Position numbers and translations under genes: made by a program. DNA of 64,000 nucleotides, taken from positions 186,001-250,000 of the forward strand of contig CAVXTD010000023.1 of the NCBI GenBank assembly GCA_963764565.1. Direction: 5' to 3'. This stretch comes from DATBLE01 sp963764565. GTDB taxonomy: Bacteria > Actinomycetota > Thermoleophilia > Gaiellales > Gaiellaceae. Below the pieces are notes generated by a model. The model had not been told where the DNA came from, did no database searches, and saw nothing but the letters and a program-made list of their open reading frames with translations. Below are positions 48,888 through 57,993 of this stretch, piece by piece (within the stretch, counting starts at the first letter, position 1; every line of letters begins with the position of its first letter).

Positions 48888-50714
48888 GTGTGCGGGATCA
48901 TCGGATATGTCGGCCAGCGGGCCTGTAAGCCTCTCCTCATCCAGGGGCTCGAGCGGCTCGAGTACCGCGGCTACGACTCGGCGGGGCTGGCGCTCCGCGA
49001 GGACGAGGGGCTCGACTACGTTCGCGCGGTCGGCAATCTTCAGTTCCTGAAGGACGCTGCCGGTCCGAACGGCTCGGAGGCATCGACCGGCCTCGGTCAC
49101 ACGCGCTGGGCGACCCATGGTCGCGTCTCCGAGGAGAACGCTCATCCGCTCACCGGCTGCGAGTCTCACAAGCTCGCGATCGTGCTGAACGGGATCGTCG
49201 AGAACTACCGCGAATTGAAGACGTCTCTCCTCGACGAGGGCCACGTGTTCAGCTCCGAGACCGATGCCGAGACGATCGTCCACCTGATCGAGCGCGCCTA
49301 CACAGGCGACCTCGCTGCGGCCGTTCGCGAGGCCTACGCGCAGCTCGAGGGGCACTTCGCCTTCGTCGTCATCCACCACGACCACCCGAACGAGCTCGTC
49401 GGCGCGCGGAGGCAGTGCCCGCTGGTCGTCGGCGTGGGGGAGGGCGAGATGTTCCTCGCCTCCTCGATCAGCGCGTTCCTCCGCGAGACCAGGCGCGTCC
49501 AGCTGATCGAGGACGACGAGATCGTCGTCGTCACGCCGGAGGGGGCGCGCTTCACGACCGTCGCCGACGTCGAAGTCGACCGCGACGAGATGGAGGTCGA
49601 CTGGGACGACGAGGGAGCCGAGAAGCAGGGCTACGAGACGTTCATGCTCAAGGAGATCTACGAGCAGCCCGAGTCGGTGCGGGAGACGATCGGCGACCGC
49701 GTCCGCCACGGCCGTCTGGAGCTCGAGGACATGGGGCTCACCGATCTCGAGCTCCAGAACCTCCGCCGGATCGTCGTACTCGCCTGCGGCACCGCCTACC
49801 ACTCCGGCGTCGTCGGCCGGTACGTGATCGAGGAGTGGGCGCGGATCCCGGTGGAGCCGGACATCGCGAGCGAGTGGCGCTACCGCAACCCGGTGCTCTC
49901 GAGGGACACGCTCGTGATCGGGATCTCGCAGTCGGGAGAGACCGCCGACACCTTGGCGGCGATGCGCCTCGCCGGCGAGTCGGGCGCTCGGACGCTGGCG
50001 ATCACGAACATGATGGGCACTCAGATCACGCGTGAGGTGGACTCGGTGCTGTACACGCGCGCAGGGATCGAGATGGGTGTTGCCGCCTCGAAGACGTTCA
50101 CCGCACAGGTTGCGCTCTTCTACCTGATCGCGCTCAAGCTCGCTCAGGTACGCAAGACGCTACCGGAGGCCGAGATCGCGTCGCTCCTCGCCGAGGTCGA
50201 GTCGCTGCCGGACAAGATCGCAGCATTCCTCGACGGCGACCACCCGATCGAGGAGATTGCGCAGCATCACTACGACAAGCCGTTCTTCCTCTACCTCGGC
50301 CGGCACATCGGCCTGCCTGTGTGCCTCGAAGGCGCGCTGAAGCTGAAGGAGATCTCGTACATCCCGACCGAGGCGTACTCGGCCGGAGAGATGAAGCACG
50401 GCCCGATCGCGCTCCTCGACGAGCAGACGCCGGTGGTCTGCGTCGCCACCGACTCGCACGTCTACGAGAAGGTCGTCTCGAACATCCAGGAGACGCGGGC
50501 ACGGGGCGCGCAGGTGATCGCGATCGCGACGGACGGCAACGAGGACATCCAGCACCACGCCGACGACGTGATCTACGTGCCGCGCACGCATCCATTTCTC
50601 CAGGCCGCGCTGGCGGTCGTCCCGCTCCAGTTGCTCGCCTACCGCATCGCCCGGCTGCGGGGACTGAACGTCGACCAGCCGCGTAACCTGGCGAAGACCG
50701 TCACGGTCGAATAG
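48888..50714 (+). CDS. glmS: Glutamine--fructose-6-phosphate aminotransferase (isomerising)
   Basis: This makes glucosamine 6-phosphate from fructose 6-P and glutamine; 608 residues. The N-terminal nucleophile Cys2 is in MCGIIGYVGQRACKPLL, the glutaminase domain has LGHTRWATHGRVSEENAHPL. Two SIS domains follow: VLACGTAYHSGVVGRYVIEEWARIP with ISQSGETADTLAAMRLA, and GRHIGLPVCLEGALKLKEISYIPTEAYSAGEMKHGPIALL. The C-terminal DQPRNLAKTVTVE is the usual end. The GTG at 48888 has a ribosome-binding site and -10. A strong hairpin follows. Confidence 0.96.
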   Translation: MCGIIGYVGQRACKPLLIQGLERLEYRGYDSAGLALREDEGLDYVRAVGNLQFLKDAAGPNGSEASTGLGHTRWATHGRVSEENAHPLTGCESHKLAIVLNGIVENYRELKTSLLDEGHVFSSETDAETIVHLIERAYTGDLAAAVREAYAQLEGHFAFVVIHHDHPNELVGARRQCPLVVGVGEGEMFLASSISAFLRETRRVQLIEDDEIVVVTPEGARFTTVADVEVDRDEMEVDWDDEGAEKQGYETFMLKEIYEQPESVRETIGDRVRHGRLELEDMGLTDLELQNLRRIVVLACGTAYHSGVVGRYVIEEWARIPVEPDIASEWRYRNPVLSRDTLVIGISQSGETADTLAAMRLAGESGARTLAITNMMGTQITREVDSVLYTRAGIEMGVAASKTFTAQVALFYLIALKLAQVRKTLPEAEIASLLAEVESLPDKIAAFLDGDHPIEEIAQHHYDKPFFLYLGRHIGLPVCLEGALKLKEISYIPTEAYSAGEMKHGPIALLDEQTPVVCVATDSHVYEKVVSNIQETRARGAQVIAIATDGNEDIQHHADDVIYVPRTHPFLQAALAVVPLQLLAYRIARLRGLNVDQPRNLAKTVTVE

Positions 50715-50724
50715 CCGAGTCTCC

Positions 50725-50752
50725 CTGCGGCGGGGACGGAGCCCCGCCGCAG
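50725..50752. terminator. Stem-loop between convergent glmS and glycosidase genes
   Basis: CTGCGGCGGGG (50725-50735) pairs exactly with 50742-50752 around a 6-nt loop. It lies between the glmS stop and the convergent gene's stop, so it can end both transcripts. Confidence 0.65.
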
Positions 50753-50753
50753 C

Positions 50754-52169
50754 TCAGAGCGTCCGGACGAGGACGGAGCGGTCGACCCGGTTCCCGTTCA
50801 CATCGACTGCTGCGATCGTGATCTCGTAGTTGTGCCCCTTGACGGTCCTGAGCGGCGCCGGGAACGCGACCCAGCCGTCGGAGCCGATCGTTGCGAGCGG
50901 CTGCGCCGTCTTCGTACGCTTCCCGTTGTCGTAGACGGCGACCGTCAGGCCGACCTTCGCGCCGGGGCCGGAGCGGGACCAGAGCTCGATCGCGGAAAAC
51001 TTGACGACGGGGTTCGTCACTCCGGGTTTGACGATCACCTCCGGGTCGCGCCCGTCGTACCTGGCAGCTGCGGCCGCGAAGGTTCTGAACGCCGGCTTCT
51101 TGGCGCCGTCGCGTCCGATCAGCCCGCTCTGCCAGGCACTCGTCGGATCGTCCCGGAGGATGAACCAGATGAACATTGTGACGTTCTGATCCTTCGCGGC
51201 GATCGTCAGCGCCTGCTGTGCATAGGCCGCCTGCTGGGCGTACGTGACACCCTTCGGCTCCTCCGGCTTCGTCTCGTGCCCGTATTCGGTGATCCAGACG
51301 GGAATCTTGCGCTTGAACCACCTGCTCAGCTCGCTCTCGAACCGATCCAGCTGCGTGAGCGTCACGTTCGGCCAGCGCACCACCTGTGTCGGCTTCCCGT
51401 TGATCGTCGTCGGGTACGGATGGTGCGACCAGGCGTCGAACCTGAGCATCGGTCGCTGCTTGGAGAGGAGCTCCGCGAACTTGCCCGGTGACTCCGTTTC
51501 CTGCGTCCCTTTCTTGCCGAGGAACTTGTCGCGGCCCCGCGCGGAGGTCTCGCCGATACCGACGAGCGCGCGCGTATTCCCGACCTTGATCCCCGTGTAT
51601 GCGGCCCGGTAGAGCTTCGCGTAGATCGCCGGCGCGGCCGGCTTGCCTTTCGAGGTGTACTGGGGTGAGAGGAACTGACCGAGGTTCGACTCGTTCCAGA
51701 CCGTGTAGTACCGCACGAACGGGAAGCCCGAGTAGCGCCCCGAGTACCGGCTCGCGAGCGCCCGCGCGAAGTTCTGGAGGTCGGCCGAGTTCGTCGGGGC
51801 GAAATTCTGTCCCTTGCCGCCGTTCGCCCAGGGTGGGGTGCCCCAGATGGTCAGCATGACCTCCATCCCGTGCAGCCCCGCATTGCGCACGAACTCGTCG
51901 AGATCGTCGAAACGGTACGCCGGATCGAACGGGTCGCTGGCGTTCGACGGGCGCTCCTCGGCGATGCGCGACCAGTAGACGGTGGTGCGGACGATGCCGG
52001 CGTTGGCCTGCTGCGCCAGGTCGAAGACGGCCAGGCGGTCGTCCCGCCAGCGGAGGCTGGGATCGTCCTGGAAGCCGATCAGCATTCGCGGCGCGGCGGA
52101 GGCTGTGACAGGTAGGACGGCGGCTGCGAGCGCGCAGGCGGCAGTAACGAGAATCGGGCGGAATCGCAT
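50754..52169 (-). CDS. Secreted glycoside hydrolase-like protein (GH5/GH39-type TIM barrel)
   Basis: A secreted 471-residue protein. MRFRPILVTAACALAAAVLPVTASAAPRM is a signal peptide, followed by a clan GH-A barrel: WSRIAEERPSN, HGMEVMLTIWGTPPWANGGKGQ, RYYTVWNESNLGQF (acid/base Glu after Asn) and PVWITEYGHETKPEEP (nucleophile Glu). A C-terminal beta-rich domain (from about residue 370) may bind carbohydrate. Substrate unknown. The ATG at 52169 with AAGGAG upstream is chosen over a TTG two codons earlier. Confidence 0.82.
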   Translation of the reverse strand: MRFRPILVTAACALAAAVLPVTASAAPRMLIGFQDDPSLRWRDDRLAVFDLAQQANAGIVRTTVYWSRIAEERPSNASDPFDPAYRFDDLDEFVRNAGLHGMEVMLTIWGTPPWANGGKGQNFAPTNSADLQNFARALASRYSGRYSGFPFVRYYTVWNESNLGQFLSPQYTSKGKPAAPAIYAKLYRAAYTGIKVGNTRALVGIGETSARGRDKFLGKKGTQETESPGKFAELLSKQRPMLRFDAWSHHPYPTTINGKPTQVVRWPNVTLTQLDRFESELSRWFKRKIPVWITEYGHETKPEEPKGVTYAQQAAYAQQALTIAAKDQNVTMFIWFILRDDPTSAWQSGLIGRDGAKKPAFRTFAAAAARYDGRDPEVIVKPGVTNPVVKFSAIELWSRSGPGAKVGLTVAVYDNGKRTKTAQPLATIGSDGWVAFPAPLRTVKGHNYEITIAAVDVNGNRVDRSVLVRTL

Positions 52170-52254
52170 CGGCAAAGGGCTCCTTGGGCGTCGGGGAGGC
52201 TCGGCAACACAGTAGCGTCGAGATCGGGCGGCCCCGCGGTCCTTTACACACGTT

Positions 52255-52641
52255 TTACGAGAGCGGCCGGCGCAACCGCTTGGTCTCGGCGCGCCGGCGC
52301 TTGTCCTCGAGCCGCCGCTCGCGGGCAGCCGCCGTAGGCTTCGTCGCCTGCCGGGGCCGGGGGACGCGAAGGGCCTCGCGCAACGCGACGACCAGGCGCT
52401 CTGTCGCCAGCTCTCGGTTTCGCCACTGGCTGCGCTCGTCCTGGGCGATCGCCCTGATCACGGGGCCGGCGCGGGCGAGGACTCGCCGCTTCTGCGCCGG
52501 GCTGAGCGCCGAGGAAGCCTCGACGTCGAGGAGTGCCTCGACTCGCGTCTCGGAACGCTGGGCGTGCTGGCCGCCGGGGCCGCTGGAGCGCGAGAACCGC
52601 AACTCGATCTCGCTCGGCGGGAGGGTCACGGAGCGGGTCAC
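52255..52641 (-). CDS. arfB: Alternative ribosome-rescue factor / GGQ-domain peptidyl-tRNA hydrolase (ArfB-like)
   Basis: A 128-residue class I release-factor-like protein without codon-recognition domains. LPPSEIELRFSRSSGPGGQHAQRSETRVE holds the GGQ that triggers peptidyl-tRNA hydrolysis, and the basic tail ARERRLEDKRRRAETKRLRRPL enters the mRNA channel. It frees ribosomes stalled without a stop codon. The GTG at 52641 is the first start before the domain. In the family, Asn often follows the GGQH (GGQHVNK), but here it is GGQHAQR. Confidence 0.84.
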   Translation of the reverse strand: MTRSVTLPPSEIELRFSRSSGPGGQHAQRSETRVEALLDVEASSALSPAQKRRVLARAGPVIRAIAQDERSQWRNRELATERLVVALREALRVPRPRQATKPTAAARERRLEDKRRRAETKRLRRPLS

Positions 52642-52717
52642 GCGAAAGCCGGCCGCGGCGGTGTTGCCTTCGCGCGGCCGGTGCCCTGGATCACGCGGCG
52701 AAGCCACGTGGGCAGAA

Positions 52718-52731
52718 TAGACTCGGCGTGC
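52718..52731 (+). promoter_or_regulatory. Candidate leaderless -10 element before 52732
   Basis: TAGACT at 52718-52723 lies 8 nt before the ATG at 52732. Confidence 0.4.
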
Positions 52732-53514
52732 ATGGCGGCCATCCTGCTCGACCTCGACGGTGTTCTGCACGTCTCCGGTGACGCCATTTCCGGGGCGGCG
52801 GAAGCCGTCGCCGAGCTGCGTAGTCGCGGGCACCGGCTCCGGTTCGTGACGAACAACACCACCAGAACGCGTGTGGCGCTCGCCGACGACCTTCGCCGGG
52901 TCGGCATCGAGCTCGATGACACGGAGCTCCAGACGACGACGGCCGCGGCCGGGAGGGCGCTTGCGGGCAAGCGGGTCCTCGCGCTCGTGATGGCGAGCCT
53001 CGTGGACGACCTCGACGGGATCGAGCTCGTCGGCGAAGGCGCGGACGCCGTTCTGCTCGGCGGCGCCGACGAGACGGAGGAGACGGGCAGGGTGTTCAGC
53101 TACATGAACCTCGCCCGCGCGTTCGCGGAGCTCGAGCTCGGCGCCGACCTCTACTGCCTGCACAAGAACCGCTGGTGGCAGACCTCGCGCGGCCCGCTCC
53201 TCGACTCGGGCGCCTTCGTCGCCGGACTCGAGTACGCAGCGGGGGTCGAGGCAACGGTGCTGGGCAAGCCGAGCCCTGCCTATTTCGAGGCGGCGCTGGC
53301 CGCGCTCGACGCGGAGCCGGCGCTGACCTGGATGGTCGGTGACGACATCGACGTCGACATCGCCGGTGCGCAGCACTTCGGGCTGAAGACGGTGCTCGTG
53401 CGGACGGGGAAGTTCCGCCCCGAATCGCTCGAGCAGTCGACCGTCGTCCCGGATGCGGTTCTCAGCTCGATCGCCAACCTTCCCGACTGGCTTGACCGCG
53501 GCGACGTCAGGTGA
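52732..53514 (+). CDS. HAD-IIA hydrolase (NagD/PGP-like)
   Basis: A 260-residue HAD phosphatase of the NagD/HDHD2 type. ILLDLDGVLHVSGDAISGAAEAVAELR is motif I, FVTNNTTRTR is motif II, and LGKPSPAYFEAAL and WMVGDDIDVDIAGAQHFGLKTVLVRTGK are motifs III/IV. Substrates of the group are sugar phosphates and nucleotides; the one here is unknown. It precedes acpS with a 4-nt overlap. Confidence 0.88.
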   Translation: MAAILLDLDGVLHVSGDAISGAAEAVAELRSRGHRLRFVTNNTTRTRVALADDLRRVGIELDDTELQTTTAAAGRALAGKRVLALVMASLVDDLDGIELVGEGADAVLLGGADETEETGRVFSYMNLARAFAELELGADLYCLHKNRWWQTSRGPLLDSGAFVAGLEYAAGVEATVLGKPSPAYFEAALAALDAEPALTWMVGDDIDVDIAGAQHFGLKTVLVRTGKFRPESLEQSTVVPDAVLSSIANLPDWLDRGDVR

Positions 53515-53895
53515 CCCGGCCGGTGACGACAGTCGGCGTGGACCTGATCGAGATCGGGCGAGTTCGGCGAGCGCTCGACCGTTACCCGTCGTTTCGCGAG
53601 CGGTGCTTCACCGAGGCGGAGCGCCGCTACTGCGAGTCGCGCCCAAACCCGGCTCAGCACTACGCCGCCCGCTTCGCCGGCAAGGAGGCGGTGGGGAAGG
53701 CACTCGGCTTCGGGGTCGCACGTGCCTTCGCGTGGCGGGAGGTCGAGATCGCGGGGCGCCCGAAGCCGGACGTGCGGCTCTCCGGCCGGGTGGCTGCGTG
53801 GGCCGAGCGGGTGGGGGCGAGAGGGCCTCGACCTCTCCATGACCCACTCGCGCGAGCTCGCCGCCGCGGTCTGCGTCGCGGGGACGAAGGGCTAG
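53511..53895 (+). CDS. acpS: Holo-[acyl-carrier-protein] synthase, one frameshift
   Basis: This transfers 4'-phosphopantetheine to ACP. TVGVDLIEIGRVRRALDRYPSFRERCFTEAERRYCESRPNPAQHYAARFAGKEAVGKALGFG has the catalytic D/E pair and WxxKEA-type motif (FAGKEA). A shift near 53822 joins VGARG to LDLSMTHSRELAAAVCVAGTKG, the usual end. About 127 residues. It overlaps the HAD gene by 4 nt and leads into nnr-alr, an actinobacterial wall/lipid gene block. Confidence 0.88.
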
Positions 53896-53927
53896 AGGCG
53901 GGCGAGGCCCGCACTCGAGCAAGCTTT

Positions 53928-55238
53928 GTGTTCGAGCCGCTCTACACCGCGCAGGAGATGAAGGCCGCCGAGGCCGGCCACGACGTGTCGTCGATGATGG
54001 AGCGTGCCGGCCGCGCCGTTGCCGAGGAGGCGATGCGCCGGTATCCGGACGCACGCTCGTTCGGCGCCGTCTGCGGTGGCGGCGCGAACGGCGGCGACGG
54101 CCGGATTGCGCTCGACGTTCTGCGCGCGGCCGGCAGGACCGCCGCAGAGGGGATGAGTGGCGACGTCCTGATCGATGCCCTCTTCGGGACGGGCTTCCGC
54201 GGCAGGCCGAGGCCTGAGGCGGAAGCGCTGATCGAGGAGCTGAACACGGCGGGTGTCCCGGTCGTGGCCGTGGACCTGCCCTCGGGCGTGGATGCGGATA
54301 CGGGTGAGGTCGTCGGCAGTGCGGTCCGGGCGGACGTGACGGTGACGATGCACGGCCGCAAGGTCGGCCTCGAGGTCGCACCCGGGCGCTTCCACGCAGG
54401 CGAGGTCGTCGTCGCGGACATCGGGCTTGACCCGCGCGAGACGGAGCACCGGCTCGTTACCCGCGATCTTCTCTCAGCCGTCCCGAGGAAGCGCCCTGCC
54501 GACAACAAGTACCGCGCCGGGCATGTGATCGTCGTCGGAGGCTCGCCGGGGATGACGGGGGCGGTGAGCCTGACAGCCTCGTCCGCCTTCCGGGCGGACG
54601 CGGGCTACGTCACGGTCTGCGTGCCGCGGGAGTCGATCCGCGCCGTCGAGGCGCACGTGCTCGAGGCGGTCAAGCGGCCGATCGAAGAGGCGTTCGAGGC
54701 GGCGAAGACCGGAGGCTCGCTTGCGATCGGCCCGGGGCTGGGGCGCGATCCCGACCGGCAGACGCTCGTCCGGCGCCTGCTCGAAGAGACCGACCTGCCT
54801 GCGGTCGTCGACGCCGACGGGCTCTTCGGGCTCGAGCCGTTCGAGCGTTCCGCGGCGACCGTGCTGACGCCGCACTCGGGTGAGCTCGGTCGGTTGCTCG
54901 GGCGCGAATCCGCGTGGGTGGACGAGCACCGCTTGGCGGCCGTTCGTGAGGCGGCAGAGCGGTTCCGCTGCGTGTGTCTCCTGAAGGGAGCCGACACGCT
55001 GGTCGCGGCACCCGGCGAGGGTGTCCTGGTCAACCCGCTCGGGCCGCCCTCGCTCGCGGTCGCCGGAACCGGAGACGTGCTCACGGGCGCGATCGCCGCG
55101 TTCCTGGCCAAGGGAATGGAGGCGATGACCGCAGCCGCAGCCGGCTCGGTGGCCTGCGCCGTCGCCGCCTCCCTCGGCCCTGCTCGCGGTCTGGTCGCCT
55201 CCGACGTCGTTGCGACGTTGCCCGCGGCGCTCGAGTGA
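53928..55238 (+). CDS. nnr: Bifunctional NAD(P)H-hydrate epimerase/ADP-dependent dehydratase
   Basis: A nicotinamide-nucleotide repair enzyme of 436 residues. The N-terminal YjeF epimerase domain reads YTAQEMKAAEAGHDVSSMMERAGRAVAEEA and CGGGANGGDGRIALDVLR, with DALFGTGFRG. It is shorter than usual (about 185 residues), with loops missing. The C-terminal dehydratase (carbohydrate-kinase-like) has GHVIVVGGSPGMTGAVSLTASSAFRADAGYVTV and VAGTGDVLTGAIAAFLA. GTG 53928 is the nearest start in frame. Its stop overlaps the alr region by 9 nt spacing. Confidence 0.88.
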   Translation: MFEPLYTAQEMKAAEAGHDVSSMMERAGRAVAEEAMRRYPDARSFGAVCGGGANGGDGRIALDVLRAAGRTAAEGMSGDVLIDALFGTGFRGRPRPEAEALIEELNTAGVPVVAVDLPSGVDADTGEVVGSAVRADVTVTMHGRKVGLEVAPGRFHAGEVVVADIGLDPRETEHRLVTRDLLSAVPRKRPADNKYRAGHVIVVGGSPGMTGAVSLTASSAFRADAGYVTVCVPRESIRAVEAHVLEAVKRPIEEAFEAAKTGGSLAIGPGLGRDPDRQTLVRRLLEETDLPAVVDADGLFGLEPFERSAATVLTPHSGELGRLLGRESAWVDEHRLAAVREAAERFRCVCLLKGADTLVAAPGEGVLVNPLGPPSLAVAGTGDVLTGAIAAFLAKGMEAMTAAAAGSVACAVAASLGPARGLVASDVVATLPAALE

Positions 55239-55245
55239 CGAGGGA

Positions 55246-56280
55246 GTGGAGGCGGAGATAGCCCGATCCGAGCTCACGATCGATCTCGGGGCGATCAGGC
55301 GCAACGCGAGGGTGCTGCTCGCGACGCTCGTCGACGCGGAGCTGTGGGCCGTGGTCAAGGCCGACGGCTACGGTCACGGCGCCGTCACTGCCGCCGACGG
55401 CGCGATCGGCGCCGGGGCGACGGCGCTGTGCACGGCGACGGTGCCCGAGGCTCTCGTGCTGCGGCCCGAGTTCCCCTCGGTCCGCATTCTCGTGATGGGG
55501 CCGGTCTCCAACCGTGAGATCCGCCAGGCGCGCGAGGCGCGGCTGGAGCTCGCCGTCTGGGACGGCGAGTCGCTCCCCGAAGGCATTCCGCTGCATCTGA
55601 AGCTGGACACGGGGATGGGGCGCTACGGCCTGGCGGAGCTTCCGCCGCCGCCAACGCAGGTGGTCGGGCTCATGTCGCACCTCGCCACGGCCGACTCCGA
55701 CCCGGCCTTCGCCGAGCTCCAGATCGAGCGGTTCCGCGACGCCACCGCCCAGTACCCCGGCTACGTGCGTCACATCGCGAACAGTGCCGCGGCTCTGCGC
55801 CTGCCGTCTGCGCGGTTCGACGCCGCCCGCTGCGGGATCGCCCTCTACGGGCTTTCTCCCTTCGGCACCGACCCCGCCGACGACGCTCTCGAGCCGGCTC
55901 TGGGCTGGCGCAGCGAGCTGGCGCAGGTGAAGCTCCTTCTCCCCGGCCAGAGCACGGGCTACGGTCGCGCGTTCGTCGCCGAGCAGCCGACCTGGATCGG
56001 GATCGTGCCGGTGGGCTACGGCGACGGCTTCCGGAGGGACCTGACCGGCACATCGGTGCGGGTCGGCGGCGATCAGCGTCCCGTGGTCGGGACGGTCTCG
56101 ATGGACTCGTTCGCCGTCTCGCTGCCGGGCAGGCTGCCGGTGGGGACGCCCGTGACGCTGATCGGCCACGGCGTGCTCGCCGAGGAGCACGCGCGGAGGG
56201 CGGGAACGATTACCTATGAGCTCGTCTGCGGTATCAACTCGAGCCCATCGCGTGCGCGGCGCACGGTCGTCGATGTCTAG
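55246..56280 (+). CDS. alr: Alanine racemase
   Basis: A PLP enzyme making D-alanine; 344 residues. ARSELTIDLGAIRRNARVL and VVKADGYGHGA (Lys 38 forms the Schiff base) open the barrel, and GIVPVGYGDGFRRDL holds the conserved Tyr. HIANSAAALRLPSARFDAARCGIALYG is typical. The GTG at 55246 has GAGGGA immediately upstream and is 7 nt after the nnr stop. The 3' end overlaps the CCA-transferase start by 8 nt. Confidence 0.92.
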   Translation: MEAEIARSELTIDLGAIRRNARVLLATLVDAELWAVVKADGYGHGAVTAADGAIGAGATALCTATVPEALVLRPEFPSVRILVMGPVSNREIRQAREARLELAVWDGESLPEGIPLHLKLDTGMGRYGLAELPPPPTQVVGLMSHLATADSDPAFAELQIERFRDATAQYPGYVRHIANSAAALRLPSARFDAARCGIALYGLSPFGTDPADDALEPALGWRSELAQVKLLLPGQSTGYGRAFVAEQPTWIGIVPVGYGDGFRRDLTGTSVRVGGDQRPVVGTVSMDSFAVSLPGRLPVGTPVTLIGHGVLAEEHARRAGTITYELVCGINSSPSRARRTVVDV

Positions 56281-57302
56281 CGCCCGGCAGCTTTCGGCCG
56301 AGATTCTCGCCGGGCAGGACGCCTGGGTCGTCGGCGGCGCCGTGCGGGACGAGCTCCTCGGAATGCCGGTCGTCGACCTGGACATCGTCTGTGCCGAGCC
56401 CGAGCGGGCGGCTCGGGCCTACGTGAGGCGCTCGGGGGGAGCGGTCTTTCCGCTTTCGGCTGTTCACGGCGGCTGGCGCGTTGCGCTCGATGCAGCCCGA
56501 ACCGTCGACTTCGCCCCGCTCCAGGGCGGGACGATCGAGTCCGACCTCTCCGCCCGTGACTTCTCGGTCAATGCTCTCGCAGTTCCACTCGGCGGCGGCG
56601 AGCTCGTCGACCCGTTCGGCGGTCGCGCCGATCTCGACCGCAAGCTGCTCCGCCCCGTCGCCGAGCGTGTCTTCGACGACGACCCACTCCGTCTCCTGCG
56701 CGCCGTCCGGCTCGAGGATCAGCTCGGCTTCCGGCTGGTTCCCGAGGCCGAGCGCCTGATCCGGGAGAAGGCGGCGCTCGCCGGCCGGCCGGCCGGCGAG
56801 CGAATCCTCGACGAGCTGGCGCGACTCTCCGCAGCCGGGTTCGAGCGCCTCGCGGAGCTTGGCCTTCTCGAGCCGCTCGGCGGCCACGCCGACGCCCGGC
56901 TTCGCGACTTCGACTCGCTCTGGTTCCGGCTTGCAGTCACCTTCGGGGCGGAACTGAAGCGCTTTCCGATCTCGAACCGGCTGCGTCGCTTCCTCGACAC
57001 CTTGCTCAGGGCCATGCGGCCGACCGACGGATCGCCCCGGGGCATCCACCGGTTCCGCCGCACCACCGAGCCGTGGGCGCTCGAAGCGCTCGCCTACGTT
57101 GGCTCGAACGAGCTCGCCGGCGCGGTCGAGGAGGCGCGGCGTGTGCGATCCCCCGGAGCCGCTCGTGCGGGGAGACGAGATCGGCGTTCCGCCGGGTCCC
57201 GAGGTCGGTCGGCTGCTCGAGCAGATCGCCGAGGAGCGCGCCGCGGGTACGATCTCGACCCGAGAGGAGGCGTTGGAGCTTGTCCGGCGATCGCTGGAGT
57301 AG
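56273..57302 (+). CDS. CCA tRNA nucleotidyltransferase / poly(A) polymerase family, one frameshift
   Basis: A class II nucleotidyltransferase of about 343 residues. WVVGGAVRDELLGMPVVDLDIV carries the metal-binding D35 and D37, and SDLSARDFSVNALAV and DDDPLRLLRAVRLEDQLGFRL are conserved. The ATG at 56273 overlaps alr. A shift near 57141 joins AVEEARR to CDPPEPLVRGDEIG, ending VRRSLE at 57302. It adds or repairs tRNA CCA ends, or adds A tails. The methyltransferase gene begins inside its last 23 nt. Confidence 0.86.
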
Positions 57303-57984
57303 GACGGCGGGCCTGCTCGCCGAGCTGGAGGAGAGCCGGCGCGCAGGCCTGACCGAGGAAGTCCGGCGCTTCGTCCAGCCGATGGGGAACGAGCGTGCCC
57401 TCGACGTGGGCACGGGCACGGGCGCGCTCGCCTTCGCGCTGGCCCCGCACGTCGCCGAGGTCGTCGCCGTCGACCGGTCGACGGAGCTCCTCGACGAGGC
57501 CCGGCGGCGCGCCGGGCCGTTCCCGGGCGTCACCTTCGTCGAGGGTGACGCGACGAGCCTCGACATCCTCACCGGCAGCTTCGACCTCGCCGGTTGTGCG
57601 CGGACGCTGCACCACGTTCACCGCCCCGAGCTGGTTGTCGCAGAGCTGGCCCGGGTGACGCGACCCGGCGGCCACGTGCTCTTGATCGATCAGATCGCCT
57701 CGGCCGATCCCCTGCTCGCCGTCGAAGTCGACCGCTTCGAGCGGGCGCGCGACACGACCCACGAGCGCCTCCTGCCGGACGTCGACCTGCGCGCGCTGCT
57801 CGAGGCGAACGGCCTCGTCGTGATCCGCACTCGGTTCGTGGAGGAGCGGCGAGACCTCGACCGCTATCTGGATCTTGCCGCCTGCGAGGGAGAATCCCGC
57901 GAACGCGCGCTCGCCCTCGCCCCGGTCGGCTACGCGGTGCTCGTCGGCTGGTATCTGGCGTCGAAGCCCGGATCGCGAGCGTAG
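57280..57984 (+). CDS. SAM-dependent class I methyltransferase
   Basis: A 234-residue methyltransferase of the UbiE/type 11 kind. RALDVGTGTGALAFALAPHVAEVVAVDRSTELLDEARRRA is the SAM-binding loop and ribose acid, GCARTLHHVHRPELVVAELARVTRPGGHVLLID is motif II/III. The first in-frame start is TTG 57280 (LSGDRWSRTAGLLAELEESRRAG), overlapping the CCA transferase gene by 23 nt. Substrate unknown. Confidence 0.8.
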   Translation: MSGDRWSRTAGLLAELEESRRAGLTEEVRRFVQPMGNERALDVGTGTGALAFALAPHVAEVVAVDRSTELLDEARRRAGPFPGVTFVEGDATSLDILTGSFDLAGCARTLHHVHRPELVVAELARVTRPGGHVLLIDQIASADPLLAVEVDRFERARDTTHERLLPDVDLRALLEANGLVVIRTRFVEERRDLDRYLDLAACEGESRERALALAPVGYAVLVGWYLASKPGSRA

Positions 57985-57993
57985 GCTTCGGCG
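57982..57993 (+). promoter_or_regulatory. Candidate leaderless -10 element before 57994
   Basis: TAGGCT at 57982-57987 (overlapping the methyltransferase stop) lies 6 nt before the GTG at 57994. Confidence 0.4.

Noticed and set aside
52331..52345. Another copy of the rplM repeat (CCGTAGGCTTCG)
   Set aside because: Only a dozen bases match and they encode normal ArfB sequence; the rest of the 69-bp unit is absent.
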